Of a stretch of DNA of 64,000 nt, positions 19,937 through 31,718 are shown one piece after another. The notes below the pieces were generated by a model. That model was not told where the DNA came from, did not search any database, and saw nothing but the letters and a program-made list of their open reading frames with translations. The first letter of the stretch is position 1; every line of letters starts with the position of its first letter. The translations under genes were made by a program, and so were the position numbers. Origin of the DNA: Heracleum sosnowskyi (lineage: Eukaryota; Streptophyta; Magnoliopsida; Apiales; Apiaceae); the NCBI GenBank assembly GCA_030848705.1, contig CM061235.1, forward strand, positions 133,679,228-133,743,227, in the 5' to 3' direction.

Positions 19937-21162
19937 TGTTAGTTATGAATGACACTAAGAAACTAGACAGAGGGGGGTGAATGGATAGTTTGAATTATTT
20001 TCGGTTTCTTGAAACTAAAATGTTGTGAAAGATTGTGTTGTATGTAAATGCAGAATTAAACAAACAGAACACACACAATCACTTTAATCTACTTTGTATT
20101 AAGTAAATCAAATACTACAGCCTCCAAAATTTCACGAGTGAAATTCTGGCTTCTAAACAAGAACAATGTTTTCTTGATTTGCTTACAGAGAAAAGACGTG
20201 CTTGAAGTATTTCTATGTTATACTCACTTACAGTTTACAGTTAGGTGTGCACAATATATAATGACCTATACAAAACTAGTGCACAAACCTAATTACACAG
20301 CTACCCTTACTACAACTCTATTTTGTCGTTCCATAAAAGGTTGGTTGTGTTAGGGAGGACCACTTGCTTTCTGTAGTCCTTTCCCTTATCTGAAGCTGCT
20401 TGTCTTTCTTCTTTCTCTCCAAGTTTTGCTGTAGATTTTCCATCTGTCTTTGGACCACCTGACCAACACAGATGCTTCAGTATTTGTCTCTATTGACTTT
20501 GAGTTTGTACCTTCATTTGTCTTGTTGTAAACGTCTAAGTGTTGATATCGTGAACTCCAGTATGTTCCTGACTTCACGATATATCCTTTGAAGACTTCGC
20601 TTCATAGCCTTTAAAGACTTCATGACATAGCCTTTTTTAGGACTTCGCGATCTAGCCTTTTTGGGGACTTCGCGACATAGCCTTTTTGAGGACTTCACGA
20701 TCTAGTACATTTTGACTTTGCTGTATCAACACTTCACGATATGAGCCTTGAAGACTTCACGACATAGTTCATTTAGGACTATGCGATCTCAGTACTTCAC
20801 GACATGGATTTTGAGGACTTCACGACATAGCTTTATTTTGACTTCTCGGTATAGGGACTTAGATAAATTTCTGCAACTTATTTCTTCAAGGACTTATTCA
20901 CTCCAATCATGCTGCATGAACAAATTGAACTTCTTCCAGGATAATTATTCCATGACCTATGTACATTCTAGGTGCAAGAAACTTACTAAGCTCATTATAA
21001 CTTTGAGCATACAGAATAAAGATAAGTACATGAAAACAAGACAAGTACAATGGAGACCTATACTATATCCCAGTGAAAGAATTCACTAGGTCATGTAGAG
21101 TGACATAGTCACAATGTGTAGGCTTGTTAATAGTGGTATTCAAACATGCCTTGAGCCTAACA
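19937..21162 (-). repeat. 5' LTR of older copia element
   Basis: The LTR is 1226 bp, TG...CA bounded, in minus orientation, running from TGTTAGGCTC (21162) to the end next to the primer site (19937). A run of G's near 19972 parallels that of the young copia LTR. It carries a motif array at 20545-20860, annotated separately. To its right, ATATG (21163-21167) is Tat-A integrase sequence and should be the target-site duplication; the partner is beyond the left edge. Confidence 0.85.
20545..20860. repeat. Array of GACTTCRCGAYMTAG motifs in older copia LTR
   Basis: There are about a dozen copies of a 15-bp motif, consensus GACTTCRCGAYMTAG, spaced irregularly at about 22-32 bp. Examples begin near 20570, 20593, 20616, 20640, 20665, 20690, 20753 and 20815. 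One inverted copy (ATATCGTGAA) is near 20546. Several copies contain CGCGA, giving a short dyad. Confidence 0.85.
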
Positions 21163-21562
21163 ATATGGAGCAGAAATAGTGGTTCCGGTGGAGATTACTC
21201 ATACTTCTCCAAGGGTGGAAGCCTACGAACCAGAAGCAAATGAAGAAGGCATGAGGCTAGCCCTAGTTCTAATCGATGAAGTTAGAGATGAAACAAATGC
21301 TAAGATAGTCGAACATCAGAAACGAGCATCTTTATATTACAACCTAAGGGTTAAAGAGAGATTCTTTCGTCAAGGAGATTTAGTTCTCCGAAAGATTGAA
21401 GCATCCGGAGTTGGACAAAAAGGAAAGTTGGTTCCAAATTGGGAAGGGCCATATCGGGTCAAGAACGTGTTTGGACGAGGCTTATACAAGTTGGAAACCC
21501 TTGAAGGGATTGAGGTGCCAAGAACTTGGCATGCTGCAAATTTAAAAATTTATTATGTCTAG
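21163..21562 (+). pseudogene. Tat-A integrase C-terminal fragment
   Basis: This is the last 130 or so codons of the integrase of a Tat-lineage Ty3/gypsy element. It includes the YNLRVKERFFRQGDLVLRK block and a chromodomain-free end (WHAANLKIYYV). It closely matches 63650-64000 in Tat-B, so the two elements are one family. Everything upstream was displaced leftwards by the older copia insertion and is outside the window. The reading frame here is intact to its natural stop at 21562. Confidence 0.9.
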
Positions 21563-21942
21563 TGTTTCATAACTGGACTCACTACTAGGACAAGTAGAAA
21601 TAAGGTCGACGAAACTAGTCTGAGTTTTTAACTCGAGGTAGGAAGTAGAGTATTATATAAGGGTTGAACCCATTCTCAAATTATTTATGCAAATAATGTT
21701 TTTATTCCATATCTTTTGTTTTTCTTCAACAATTATCAAGCATTAGAAAAATGCATGCTAAATAAAAGATAAGTACTAAAAATTACCTTATAAAGCAAGC
21801 AAAAAAGTAAAACACAATATGAAGAAATAGATAATGCATAAATAAAAGCCCGAAGGCAAAGTTAAACCCCAAAGGGTGAGTTTGGATGAGCATAAATAGA
21901 TAAAAAGATGAGCCACGCAGGGCCAAAGCAAACAAAATAAAG

Positions 21943-23050
21943 CTACTCATTGCCAGAATCAGTGGCACTTTCATCTTTGCCAGAACTAGAACTAGAGGTG
22001 TCATCCTCTTCTTCTGCCGTGGCAGCAACTTGCTTCGAACTAGTAGGATGAGAGTTATGAACCGGGTCCAGGATACGATTCTCTTCAACAGCATCCATTT
22101 CATCATCACTCTCAGAAGCGTCAACCAAGCTATGATCGATAAGAGGAGCTTGAGGGCTTACAAAGTCTTTAGGGATGAAAATCCCCTCAAATTTGCCTGA
22201 AATGGCCTTCACAACATCATTCCACCCCTTATTATAATATGAAGGGTATAAAAGTTTTTCATGTTTTTCCATGATTTTACCAAACTCGGCATAATCCATA
22301 TAAGAATCGATGATCTTGTCCTGCTTATCCTTGAGCTCCATTACCTCGGCACGGGCCTCTAGTAGCTCTGTCTCCTTCAAAGCAAGCTTTTCAGAAAGGC
22401 CTTTTACCCTAGCCTCCTCGATTCTCTAATTTTTCTCATGAACCCCGGCTTGGGTCTTCCAAAGTTTGCCCTTCTCCAAAGAAGCTTAAAAATAGGCACT
22501 GGTCTAACAAAGAATTAAAGAAACAATAACGTTATACACGGCAATAAAAAGCAAGCAAGTAAAAGAAAAGTAATCTTACTACAGCAACGGCTTGGGAGCC
22601 CATCCCTTCTATAGCCTCCATGTCACGAGAACCGACAATATCAGCAAAATGCACAGGAGGAATGAAGTGATACGACCAATCATAGGCATTCTTGGTGTCG
22701 CCTAATACTGTGTCCCGTCTACGAATCCCCCAAGCAGGACGGAAAACAGTAGATGAAGGGCCAAAAGTTGCCCCTGTCTCGGCTGCGGTTTCACTTCCTC
22801 CCTCATGGCTACGAAGAAAATCAGGCATTTGAGGGGGGATCCTAGCATCTTTCCTCAACCGAGCCCTTTTCATCCTTTGAGTTTCACCTTCCTTAGGAAT
22901 CTGGGCTTTGACAATTGCATGAGCAACTACCAAAATTAAAAAATGAAGTGATTAGATCACCATAGTCAAAAATGTAAATAAAGTAAATACAATGAAGGGA
23001 AAGTAGATTACCCTTTTCAGTTACATTAGAGAGGCCTACTGATTTCAAGA
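21943..23050 (-). pseudogene. Tat-A antisense extra ORF, C-terminal part, probably spliced
   Basis: This is the downstream half of an ORF antisense to the retrotransposon. Such antisense extra ORFs between integrase and 3' LTR are known in Tat-lineage elements. The end is an acidic, Ser-rich tail (stop at 21943) after a coiled-coil-like segment (ELLEARAEVMELKDKQDK). Two GT-AG intervals look like introns on the minus strand: 22927-23011 (85 nt) and 22504-22579 (76 nt). Removing the first joins coding segments in frame. The exon between 22381 and 22503 has stop codons, so this copy is decayed. The upstream half is at 34477-35243; the Athila-like element sits between, with CAAGT duplicated. Introns are inference. 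Confidence 0.65.
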
Positions 23051-23055
23051 CAAGT

Positions 23056-24487
23056 TGATAAGTGGGTATTTTATTCACTTAGAACGTCTCCGTATGGCTT
23101 AAAACGAATGTTTGTACTCGAGTTGTGGTATTTTTGATCTCTTTTAAGGGTATTGTGCAGGTATATTTATCACAGGTGTACTAGGAGTGTAGCGGAGCAA
23201 TCGGAATGCAATTTGGAGCTTAAATGAAGAAATGGGAAAAAATCATATTCCTGGCCAGGGGGTATGGCGCGGCAGCGCCGTGCTAAAGCTTGGGAATGGC
23301 GCGGCAGCGCCGCATGAGAAAAGCTGCACAGAGAATATGGCGCGGCAGCGCCGTGCTCCTATACAGAAATGGCGCGGCAGCGCCGGGATGTCTGGAGGGA
23401 ATTTCCTGTTTTGACCTAATTTCCGATTTTTCGAGGAAAAGTTAAAAAATTTCAATGCTATTCGACTTGTCGCACCTGGAGGCCTATAAAAAGAAAGAAA
23501 ACCCTAGAGATCAGGGTGAGACACATATCACATATTATTTACGGAGTCTTAAAGCACGAAGAAGCAAGGAAGAAGATCGTTTTTCAATTATTTTCTTGTA
23601 ATCTTTCTAGCTTGTGGATGCTTGGATTTGGTGTACTCTTAAAACCCTTGATATTTATAACAGTTATAATTCGTTTTCTTCTATCATGTTTACATTAGAA
23701 CCCATGGTGACGATTAGTTTGATTATGAACTAACTCGTTGTCATGGGGTTTTAGCGGAGTTATTCATGAAGTCTGTTAGTTGAATTTTCTCGATGCCTAT
23801 AGTGTGATTGATGTGATATCCTATCATGGTTGTTTTAATTCGTTATAGGAGAGTAGCTAACTCCTGTAATTGTGTGTTAATTCTTATTGAAGCGAAAGTG
23901 GATCTAAGAGTTTAGAACTTGCCATGCTAGCATAGGTTTATGCGTGAGAATATCATTCGTAATTAGTGTCGTAACTCTAACCGTTTTATGACGACTATGT
24001 GATCAATTGAATGCTTGTACTTAAACCATTATGTTTTCAATCTTTATAGACATATAAGGACTAAGCATAATTGGGAGACTAAGTGATTTCTATCTTAATT
24101 GTGGATATTATTTAGGATGGTATTGGTACAACGAAAGTTGGCTTATATCAGTTTTGTGTGTTCGATCAGATATTAACAAATCACATGAAAGGGCTAGGGA
24201 ATTGAAGACTATAGATGGATTGTTTAATGAAGTTGGAATCCCATGTTTTATTCACATAAGTAATTCGATAAAAATCTCAGTTTAAGTAGTGATAATTAGT
24301 TATAATTCTTAGATAAATTTTAGTGATAATCAAAAACCACTTGTTAATTGTTTTAGCATCGAATAATAATCATACATTGGTGAGTGAATTAACTAGACAA
24401 ACAACGAGTCCCTGTTGGAACGAACCTTATTTGCTGTCTGTATTACTTGAGATCACGTGCACTTGCGTGTTGAGTTTGGTCGTAACA
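23056..24487 (+). repeat. 5' LTR of young Athila-like element
   Basis: The LTR begins TGATAAGTGGG and ends GTAACA. A TATA-like site (CTATAAAAAG) lies at 23484-23493. Upstream of it is a four-copy GC-rich dyad array. The rest is AT-rich and carries only short, non-coding ORFs. Confidence 0.93.
23265..23385. repeat. Four copies of GC-rich dyad TGGCGCGGCAGCGCCG
   Basis: Perfect 16-bp copies lie at 23265-23280, 23297-23312, 23338-23353 and 23370-23385. Each is an inverted repeat GGCGC-GGCA-GCGCC that could fold as a small hairpin. The same array is at 33249-33369 in the other LTR, and two more perfect copies are internal, at 30159-30174 and 30191-30206. It shares the octamer CGCTGCCG (inverted) with the primer site. 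Confidence 0.9.
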
Positions 24488-24493
24488 AGTTTT

Positions 24494-24511
24494 TGGCGCC
24501 GCTGCCGGGGA
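24494..24511 (+). other. Primer binding site of young Athila-like element
   Basis: TGGCGCCGCTGCCGGGGA lies six bases after the LTR and is identical to the site of the left Athila copy. It is of the tRNA-Asp type. Confidence 0.9.
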
Positions 24512-24629
24512 CTGCGGTTTTATTTGTTTAGTTTCAGTATTTACCATCAGTGGTCATTAAAGTTCGGTGACTAGGACGTTTCTCACCAAATTTTCTAGTT
24601 GGTGAATTTCAGGTACTTATTGAGAGTGT

Positions 24630-27600
24630 ATGCGTACACGAGCTCGAGCACGTAGAGAAGAATTAGCAAGAAGAGAAGAACTAGCACGAAGGAAACTTGA
24701 CTTTGAGAACATCAGTGTAGAAAACAATCGTGAATCAGAAGAAGATATGGCAGATGAAGCACAACCAGCGAAGGCTTTGAGTGAATTTTCTCAGCCAAAG
24801 GTGGAGGACATTCATACCAGCATTGTTCGTCCAGCTATTGGGGCGAATAACTTCGAGCTTAAGCCAAACATCATTCAGATGATTCAGAATACAGTTCAGT
24901 TTGGGGGGTAGTCCTGCTGAAGATCCCAATGCTCATATTAGGGACTTCCTAGAGATCTGTGATACCTTCAAATTCAACGGAGTTACAGATGACGCAATCA
25001 GATTGAGGCTATTCCCTTTCTCTCTTAGGGATAAAGCCAAGAGTTGGTTACATTCTATGCCATCAGGATCTATTAGAACTTGGGCAGACTGTGCTCAAAA
25101 GTTCTTGACGAAGTATTTCTCCATGGCGAAGACAGCAGCTTATAGGAATTCTATTTCTCAGTTTGCTCAGCAACCCCAGGAATCTTTGGGGGAATCTTGG
25201 GAAAGGTACAAGGAGATATTGGCACGTTGTCCTCATCATGGGATGCCGGATTGGATGATAATCAGCAATTTCTATAACGGGTTGGGAGCTCAGTCCAGGC
25301 CTATGTTAGATGCAGCATCTGGAGGTGCGCTATGGGCAAAAAGCTATGAGGATGCCTATAATCTTATCGAGATGATGGCAGCCAATGAGTTTCAGAACCC
25401 TACTCAACGCTTGCCACCTGCTAAAGTGGCTGGAGTACTTCAATTGGATGCAGCTACTGCTATTGCTGCTCAACTCAAAGCGTTGACAATGAAGGTAGAT
25501 TCCCTTTCTAATCATGGGACTAACCAGGTTGCTATGGTGTGTGAATTGTGTGCAGGAGCTCATGACACGAATCTGTGTGCTATCTCATCTGAATCAGCAC
25601 AGTTTGTTAGTAATTTTCAAAGAGCTCAGCAACCAGCGCCTAATGCGTATCATCCCAACAATCGGAATCATCCGAATTTCAGTTGGAGCAACAATCAGGG
25701 TGGTGTTCAGCAACCACAGAATCAGCAGTTCAATGCAAGGCCATATGGTCAGAACTATCAACCACCACCTTATGCTCCAAGGCAAACATTCAATCCACCT
25801 GGATTTCAACCATCTCAAGGGAATTCTTTGAATCAGTCTGAGAAGTCTGAACTGGAAGAGCTGCGAATGATGTACAAGAGTCAGGCGGTGTCATTGAAAA
25901 CTTTAGAGAATCAGATTGGCCAACTAGCCAATGCATTGCTAAACCGTCAACCAGGAACGCTTCCGAGTGACACAGAGATGAATCCAGGCAAGAAAGATCA
26001 CAAGGAACAGGTCCAGGCAGTAACCTTACGATCGGGGAAGATTCTACAAGGTCAGAACGAAGAAAATTCAGCCGAGGAAAAGAATGATAATCTTGACGCC
26101 GGGGTCGATTCCGTTCCTGATTTGGTACCTAATGATATTCCCTCGACTCCTAAAACTGTTAGGACTGATAATTCTCAGAAGGAAGTAGAAGAAAAGGTGT
26201 TTCCACCTCCTCCATTCCCAAAACGAGTTCAAAGGCAAAAGTTTGACAAGCAGTTTGCTAAGTTCTTGGATGTCTTCAAGAAGCTTCAGATTAACATACC
26301 ATTTGCAGAGGCTCTTGAGCAAATGCCGAGCTATGCGAAGTTTATGAAGGGCATTCTTTCAAAGAAATTGAAACTTGAGGAGCTAGAGACAGTTGCATTG
26401 ACGGAAGAATGTAGTGCCATCTTGCAACAAAAGTTGCCACCTAAGTTGAAGGACCCTGGAAGCTTCACTATTCCATGTACTATTGGAGATCTCTCATTCA
26501 GCAAATGTTTGTGTGATTTGGGTGCAAGCATTAATCTCATGCCCTTATCAGTTTTCATGCAACTCGGTCTTCCAGAACCAAAGCCAACTACTATGACTCT
26601 GCAACTTGCGGACCGTTCAGTTACTTATCCTCGAGGAATAGTTGAGGATGTTTTGGTGAAGGTCGACAAGCTTATCTTTCCAGCCGACTTTGTGATTCTT
26701 GACTTTGAGGAAGACAAGAAGATCCCTATCATCTTGGGACGACCATTCTTGGCTACAGGTCGGACTCTGATTGATGTCCAAAAGGGAGAACTCACTATGA
26801 GGGTGCACGACCAAAATGTCACCTTTAATGTTTTCAATGCAATGAAGCTTCCAACTGACGAGGAAGTGTGTTTTAAAATTGATATGGTGGACAAAGTGGT
26901 TAACTCCGCAACTCAACACTTGATCAAATCTGATGTGTTGGAAAGAGTTCTTATTAATGACTTGGAGATTGAGAACGAAGAGGATGAAGAACAATTGCAA
27001 TATCTTAATGCATCTCCATGGAAGAAGTTCGAGATTCCGTTTGAATCTTTGGGGTTGTCAGAGCTGAAGAAGTCTCATGTTAGACTTAAGCCATCTATCG
27101 AGGAAGCACCTAAATTGGAACTTAAGCCATTGCCTGAACATCTAAGGTATGCCTATCTTGGTGATTCTTCTACCTTACCTGTTATTATATCATCTAAGCT
27201 TTCAGGCATGGAAGAGGAAAAGCTATTGCGAATTTTGAGGGATTTCAAATCAGCCATTGGGTGGACTATAGCAGACATCAAGGGTATTAGTCCTTCTTAC
27301 TGCATGCACAAAATTCCTTTGGAAGAGGGAGCTAAACCTACAGTTGATAATCAAAGGAGACTGAATCCTGTTATGAAGGAAGTTGTGAAGAAGGAAATTC
27401 TTAAATGGCTTGATGCGGGTATTATCTATCTGATCTCTGATAGTTCTTGGGTGAGTCCGGTGCAATGTGTGCCTAAGAAGGGGGGCATGACAGTGGTGAC
27501 TAATGAAAAGAACGAGCTCATTCCTACTCGAACAGTAACTGGTTGGAGGATTTGCATGGATTATCGAAAGTTGAACAAGGCTACTCGGAAAGATCATTTT

Positions 27601-30018
27601 CCACTTCCGTTCATTGATCAGATGCTCGACAGATTGGCTGGACATCAGTACTATTGCTTGCTTGATGGGTATTCTGGTTACAATCAGATTTGCATAGCGC
27701 CCGAGGATCAAGAGAAGACTACATTCACTTGTCCATTTGGTACATTTGCATTCAGACGTGTTTCTTTCGGGTTGTGTGGAGCACCAGCTACTTTTCAGCG
27801 ATGCATGATGGCCATCTTTTCTGACATGATTGGAATTAATGTGGAAGTATTCATGGACGATTTCTCAGTCTTTGGGGATTCTTTTGATGAGTGCTTGGAA
27901 AACTTGAGTTTGGTTCTAAAGCGTTGTGTGGAGACAAATCTTGTTCTAAATTGGGAAAAGTGCCATTTCTTGGTACAAGAAGGTGTCATTCTGGGACACA
28001 AGGTTTCGTGTAAAGGTTTGGAAGTTGACAAGGCAAAGGTGGCAACTATTGAGAACCTTCCTGCCCCTGTTTCAGTCAAGGGTATTCGCAGCTTTCTTGG
28101 TCATGCGGGGTTCTACAGGCGTTTCATAAAGGATTTTTCAAAAATTTCTAAGCCACTTTGCAATCTCTTGGAAAAAGATGCTCCGTTCAAGTTTGATGAG
28201 TCTTGTTTCCATGCATTCGAGATCTTGAAGAAGAAATTAATTTCTGCTCCAGTGATTACAGCTCCTGATTGGAGCCAACCATTTGCTTTGATGTGCGATG
28301 CTAGTGATTTTGCGCTTGGGGCCGTTCTAGGCCAAAGGAAAGAAAAGGTGTTTCATGTTATTTATTATGCAAGCAAAACTCTTAATGATGCTCAGATGAA
28401 TTACACCACCACTGAGAAGGAACTACTTGCTATTGTTTACGGGTTTGAAAAGTTTCGCTCTTATCTGCTTGGTACTAAGGTGACAGTTTATACGGATCAT
28501 GCTGCTATTCTCTATCTCTTGGCGAAGAAAGATGCTAAGCCAAGATTGATTCGTTGGGTTCTTCTGTTGCAAGAATTTGACGTGGAAATCAAGGACAGGA
28601 AGGGGACGGAGAATCAGGTAGCTGACCATCTCTCTAGATTGGAAGATCATGGGAAGTCACCTAAAGATAATACGGTTATTAATGAGTTTTTTCCGGATGA
28701 GCAACTATTCAGTGTGGAAGATGTTGAACCATGGTATGCCGACATTGTGAATTATCTAGTAAGTAACATCATACCACCTGAGCTCTCTTATGCTCAAAAG
28801 AAGAAATTCTTACATGATGTCAAGCAGTATATTTGGGATGAGCCGTTTTTGTTCAAGCAAGGAGTTGATCAGATTATTAGGCGTTGTGTTCCTTACAGTG
28901 AGACCGAGGCTATTCTTAGTGATTTTCATGCTACAGCTTATGGAGGCCATTATGCGGGTGAAAAGACAGCCACACGTATTCTGCAAGTAGGTTTCTATTG
29001 GCCGACTCTATTCAAGGATGCTCATCAGTTTGTGTTGAGATGTGATCGATGTCAACGAGTTGGTAATATTTCTCGTAGGGACGAGATGCCTCTTAATGTC
29101 ATGTTGGAGGTAGAGATCTTTGACGTGTGGGGAATCGACTTCATGGGACCGTTCATTCCATCATGTGGTAATCAGTATATTCAGTTAGCTGTGGATTATG
29201 TGTCTAAGTGGGTGGAGGTAAAGGCACTTCCAACGAATGATGCTAAGGTGGTGCTTAATTTCCTTCACAAGAATATATTTACTCGGTTTGGCACTCCGTG
29301 AGTTATCATCAGTGATGAAGGTACGCACTTTTGCAATCGGAAGTTTACATCTCTTATGGCACGCTACAATATCAATCATCGAGTTGCTACAGCTTATCAT
29401 CCTCAAACCAATGGGCAAGCTGAAGTGTCTAATCGTGAAATTAAACGGATTCTTGGGAAGGTGGTAAGTCCTTCTAGGAAGGATTGGGCTTTGAAGCTTG
29501 ATGAAGCAGTGTGGGCTTATCGGACAGCTTATAAAACGCCTTTGGGAATGTCACCATTTCAGCTTGTGTATGGAAAAACATGTCATCTTCCAGCTGAGTT
29601 AGAACACAAGGCTTATTGGGCGTTGAAGAAGCTGAATTTTGATCTTACAGCAGCAGGTGAAAAGCGTATGGTTCAGTTGAATGAAATGGACGAGTTTCGA
29701 TTGCAAGCTTATGAGAACAACAAGCTTTATAAAGAGAAAGTCAAAAGGTGGCATGATCGTCGGTTGGTTCTTAAGACATTTGTGCCCGGGCAATTGGTGT
29801 TGTTGTTCAACTCTCGACTTCGGTTGTTTCCTGGAAAGTTGAAGTCACGTTGGTCAGGTCCATTCTCAGTTAAAACAGTTTTTCAGCATGGAGCAGTGGA
29901 GATTTTTGACAAGTCACCGGACCAGTCGTTCAAGGTCAATGGTCAGCGGTTAAAGCCATATTTTGGAGAGAAGTTGAATCGTGAAGTTGAGACCGCGGTT
30001 CTAATTTGCACCACGTAA
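24630..30018 (+). pseudogene. Athila-like gag-pol polyprotein, two frame breaks
   Basis: Gag starts at the ATG at 24630 with an Arg/Glu-rich head. In the run of six G's at 24903-24908 one G is extra: the left Athila copy has five, which keeps the frame. The next frame runs to 29301. It contains the retrotransposon gag core and a zinc knuckle CELCAGAHDTNLC (about 25540-25578). A DLGAS protease site follows at 26515, then RT with FMDDF at 27850-27864. RNase H (MCDASDFALGAVL) and the integrase zinc-binding and DFMGP blocks complete it. A TGA at 29299-29301 lies between the first two integrase catalytic Asp residues. Most gypsy integrases have Arg there, so CGA to TGA is likely. The same frame continues to 30018 with ISDEGTHF and the catalytic Glu block. 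As read, it cannot make a full polyprotein. Confidence 0.93.
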
Positions 30019-30098
30019 GGAGATGGAGCTATGTCAAGCTCATGACTTAAAAAGAGCGCTTAGTGGGAGGCAACCCACTTGATTGTGTGATTGTATCG

Positions 30099-30129
<31 letters not shown>

Positions 30130-30452
30130 TAGAAAAAAAAAAATTTCAGCAGAAGTTCTGGCGCGGCAGCGCCGTGCTGCAGTACATTTCTGGCGCGGCA
30201 GCGCCGTGGCGTCTGCTGAGAAAAAAAAAAGAAAAAAAAAACAGAAAAGTTGAAAAAAAAAATTGAAAAAAAAGAGAAAGATTGTTGTTGTATTTAGTGG
30301 CCCATTACCTAAACCCACTACCCATACCCACTAACCCTAAATTCTCTTTATAAAACCACATCTCATAACCCTACCTATACAACCTATACATACACTACTT
30401 ACAAATCTCACAAATTCTCAAACACTCTAAACACTTTCTTCCATTCAATTCA
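30019..30452 (+). other. Spacer with poly-A tracts and two GC-rich dyads
   Basis: This is the region between integrase and the third ORF of the Athila-like element. Long A runs (about 30103-30143 and 30220-30280) bracket two perfect copies of TGGCGCGGCAGCGCCG (30159-30174, 30191-30206). The last 130 bases before the ATG at 30453 are C/A/T-rich and leader-like, with TATAAAACC near 30350. A separate promoter for the third ORF is possible but unproven. Confidence 0.6.
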
Positions 30453-31652
30453 ATGGCATCCAAGCGACAACGGGTTGTAATTGGTGGTGGTAGTGAGGGC
30501 GCTAGTGGTAGTGGGGCTGGTGGAAGGCACCCTCGTTCTTCGTCTTCATCTGATTCTGGGGGAGCCAATGGTGGACCTCAATTTGTTTCTAATGAGGCTC
30601 GGGATGCTTATAATGAGTTGTTGGGGCGTCCTATTGCCCGTGAGAGGGGTCTTTTGCCTACGGCATCGGATGGGTATATGTTGGAGAATATTGCGGAGAG
30701 AGGTTGGGAGCAATTTTGTGAGGCTCCGGAGCCTGTTCCGATGACTGTGGTTCGCGAGTTTTATGCGAATGCTAGTGTGGACAGGAATGGGATTAGCCAA
30801 GTTCGTGGTTTTCGTGTGGATTATCGGCCGCGTGCTATTCGTCGTGTTCTTGGTCTTCCGACTCCTAGGAGGAATCAAGAGGATTGGTCGGGAAGGACTC
30901 GCGATGCTGTGGACCTTCAGGTGATTATTCAGAGGTTATGTGTTCCAGGTACACAGTGGACTTTGAGGCGTGGCACTACTGAGCCGACTTCGTTTTTGTC
31001 GATGGCTCTGAATCAGTATGCGCGTACTTGGCATTTGTTCATTTGTGCTAACCTCATCCCTACTAGGCATTCTAATGAGGTGACAGTGGAGAGGGCTATC
31101 TTGTTGTTTGCTATCTGCAGCAGAGAGTTGGTGGATGTGGGTAATTTGATCCACCAGGGGATTCTCCGTTTTATGCAAGGGAGTACCACTGCGGCGATAC
31201 CTTATGGTTCGGTTATTGCTAGGTTGGCTAGGGATGGTGGTGTTATTTGGTCAGAAGCGAAGGTTGTGCAGCAGCCACAGGCAGCCTTGGATCATCAGAG
31301 TATAATGAGGCTGAATGTGTGGGATGGCGGTGAGCCGGATTGGTGGGGTCTCGGTTATGTAGTTGAGGGACAGCAACAGCAACAGCAACAGCAGCAGCAG
31401 CAGCAGCAGGGGGGAGAGCCTCAGGATGGAGGTTCTCTTATTAGTCAGCGGCAGTATAGGAGATTGACGAGGCGTATCGATGCGGTGCACGATATGCAGG
31501 CAGGTTTTAGAGCAGATTTTGGTCAGTTTGCACAGGCATTGAGCACGGCTCTGCGTGCAAGTGGAGTGGACGTGACTTTTCCGTCCTTTGGAGTTGGCGC
31601 TGTCTATCCGCCACCGGACACTCCTAATGGGAGTGGTTCGGACGACGAGTAG
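30453..31652 (+). CDS. Third ORF of Athila-like element, plant transposon-protein domain
   Basis: This intact 399-codon ORF lies in the post-pol position where Athila elements carry an 'env-like' or extra ORF. The head is a Gly/Ser-rich low-complexity stretch. Residues about 45-290 resemble the plant-specific 'putative plant transposon protein' domain often found in this position, including the VREFYANASVDRNG...VRGFRVDY block. A run of Gln residues (about 305-320), encoded by CAR repeats, and a likely amphipathic helix follow. I see no signal peptide or membrane span, so no envelope function is supported. Its role is unknown. Its intactness, with gag-pol broken, suggests recent loss of function rather than long decay. 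Confidence 0.8.
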   Translation: MASKRQRVVIGGGSEGASGSGAGGRHPRSSSSSDSGGANGGPQFVSNEARDAYNELLGRPIARERGLLPTASDGYMLENIAERGWEQFCEAPEPVPMTVVREFYANASVDRNGISQVRGFRVDYRPRAIRRVLGLPTPRRNQEDWSGRTRDAVDLQVIIQRLCVPGTQWTLRRGTTEPTSFLSMALNQYARTWHLFICANLIPTRHSNEVTVERAILLFAICSRELVDVGNLIHQGILRFMQGSTTAAIPYGSVIARLARDGGVIWSEAKVVQQPQAALDHQSIMRLNVWDGGEPDWWGLGYVVEGQQQQQQQQQQQQQGGEPQDGGSLISQRQYRRLTRRIDAVHDMQAGFRADFGQFAQALSTALRASGVDVTFPSFGVGAVYPPPDTPNGSGSDDE

Positions 31653-31704
31653 GTATGCTTTGCACTCTTTTTATTCTTACCTTCAATGTGGGCATTGAAA
31701 ATTT

Positions 31705-31718
31705 TAAGTTTGGGGGTG
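31705..31718 (+). other. Polypurine-like tract, internal copy 1
   Basis: TAAGTTTGGGGGTG is identical over 14 bases to the tract directly in front of the 3' LTR. It lies 53 bases after the stop of the third ORF. Confidence 0.7.

Noticed and set aside
23265..23385. Evenly spaced GC-rich repeats that look like a CRISPR array
   Set aside because: Plant nuclear LTR context, spacing of 16-25 bp, copies in both LTRs and an internal spacer, and no cas genes. It is an LTR repeat.
23232..23455. Short ORFs on both strands inside the Athila LTR
   Set aside because: They coincide with the GC-rich dyads, which lack stops, and are duplicated exactly in the 3' LTR.
29040..29060. TCAACG in the Athila integrase as part of the copia motif set
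   Set aside because: A single isolated copy in conserved coding sequence, as expected by chance.
31364..31410. CAG/CAR repeat as an independent microsatellite
   Set aside because: It is in frame and encodes a Gln run in the third ORF of the Athila-like element, so it is annotated there.
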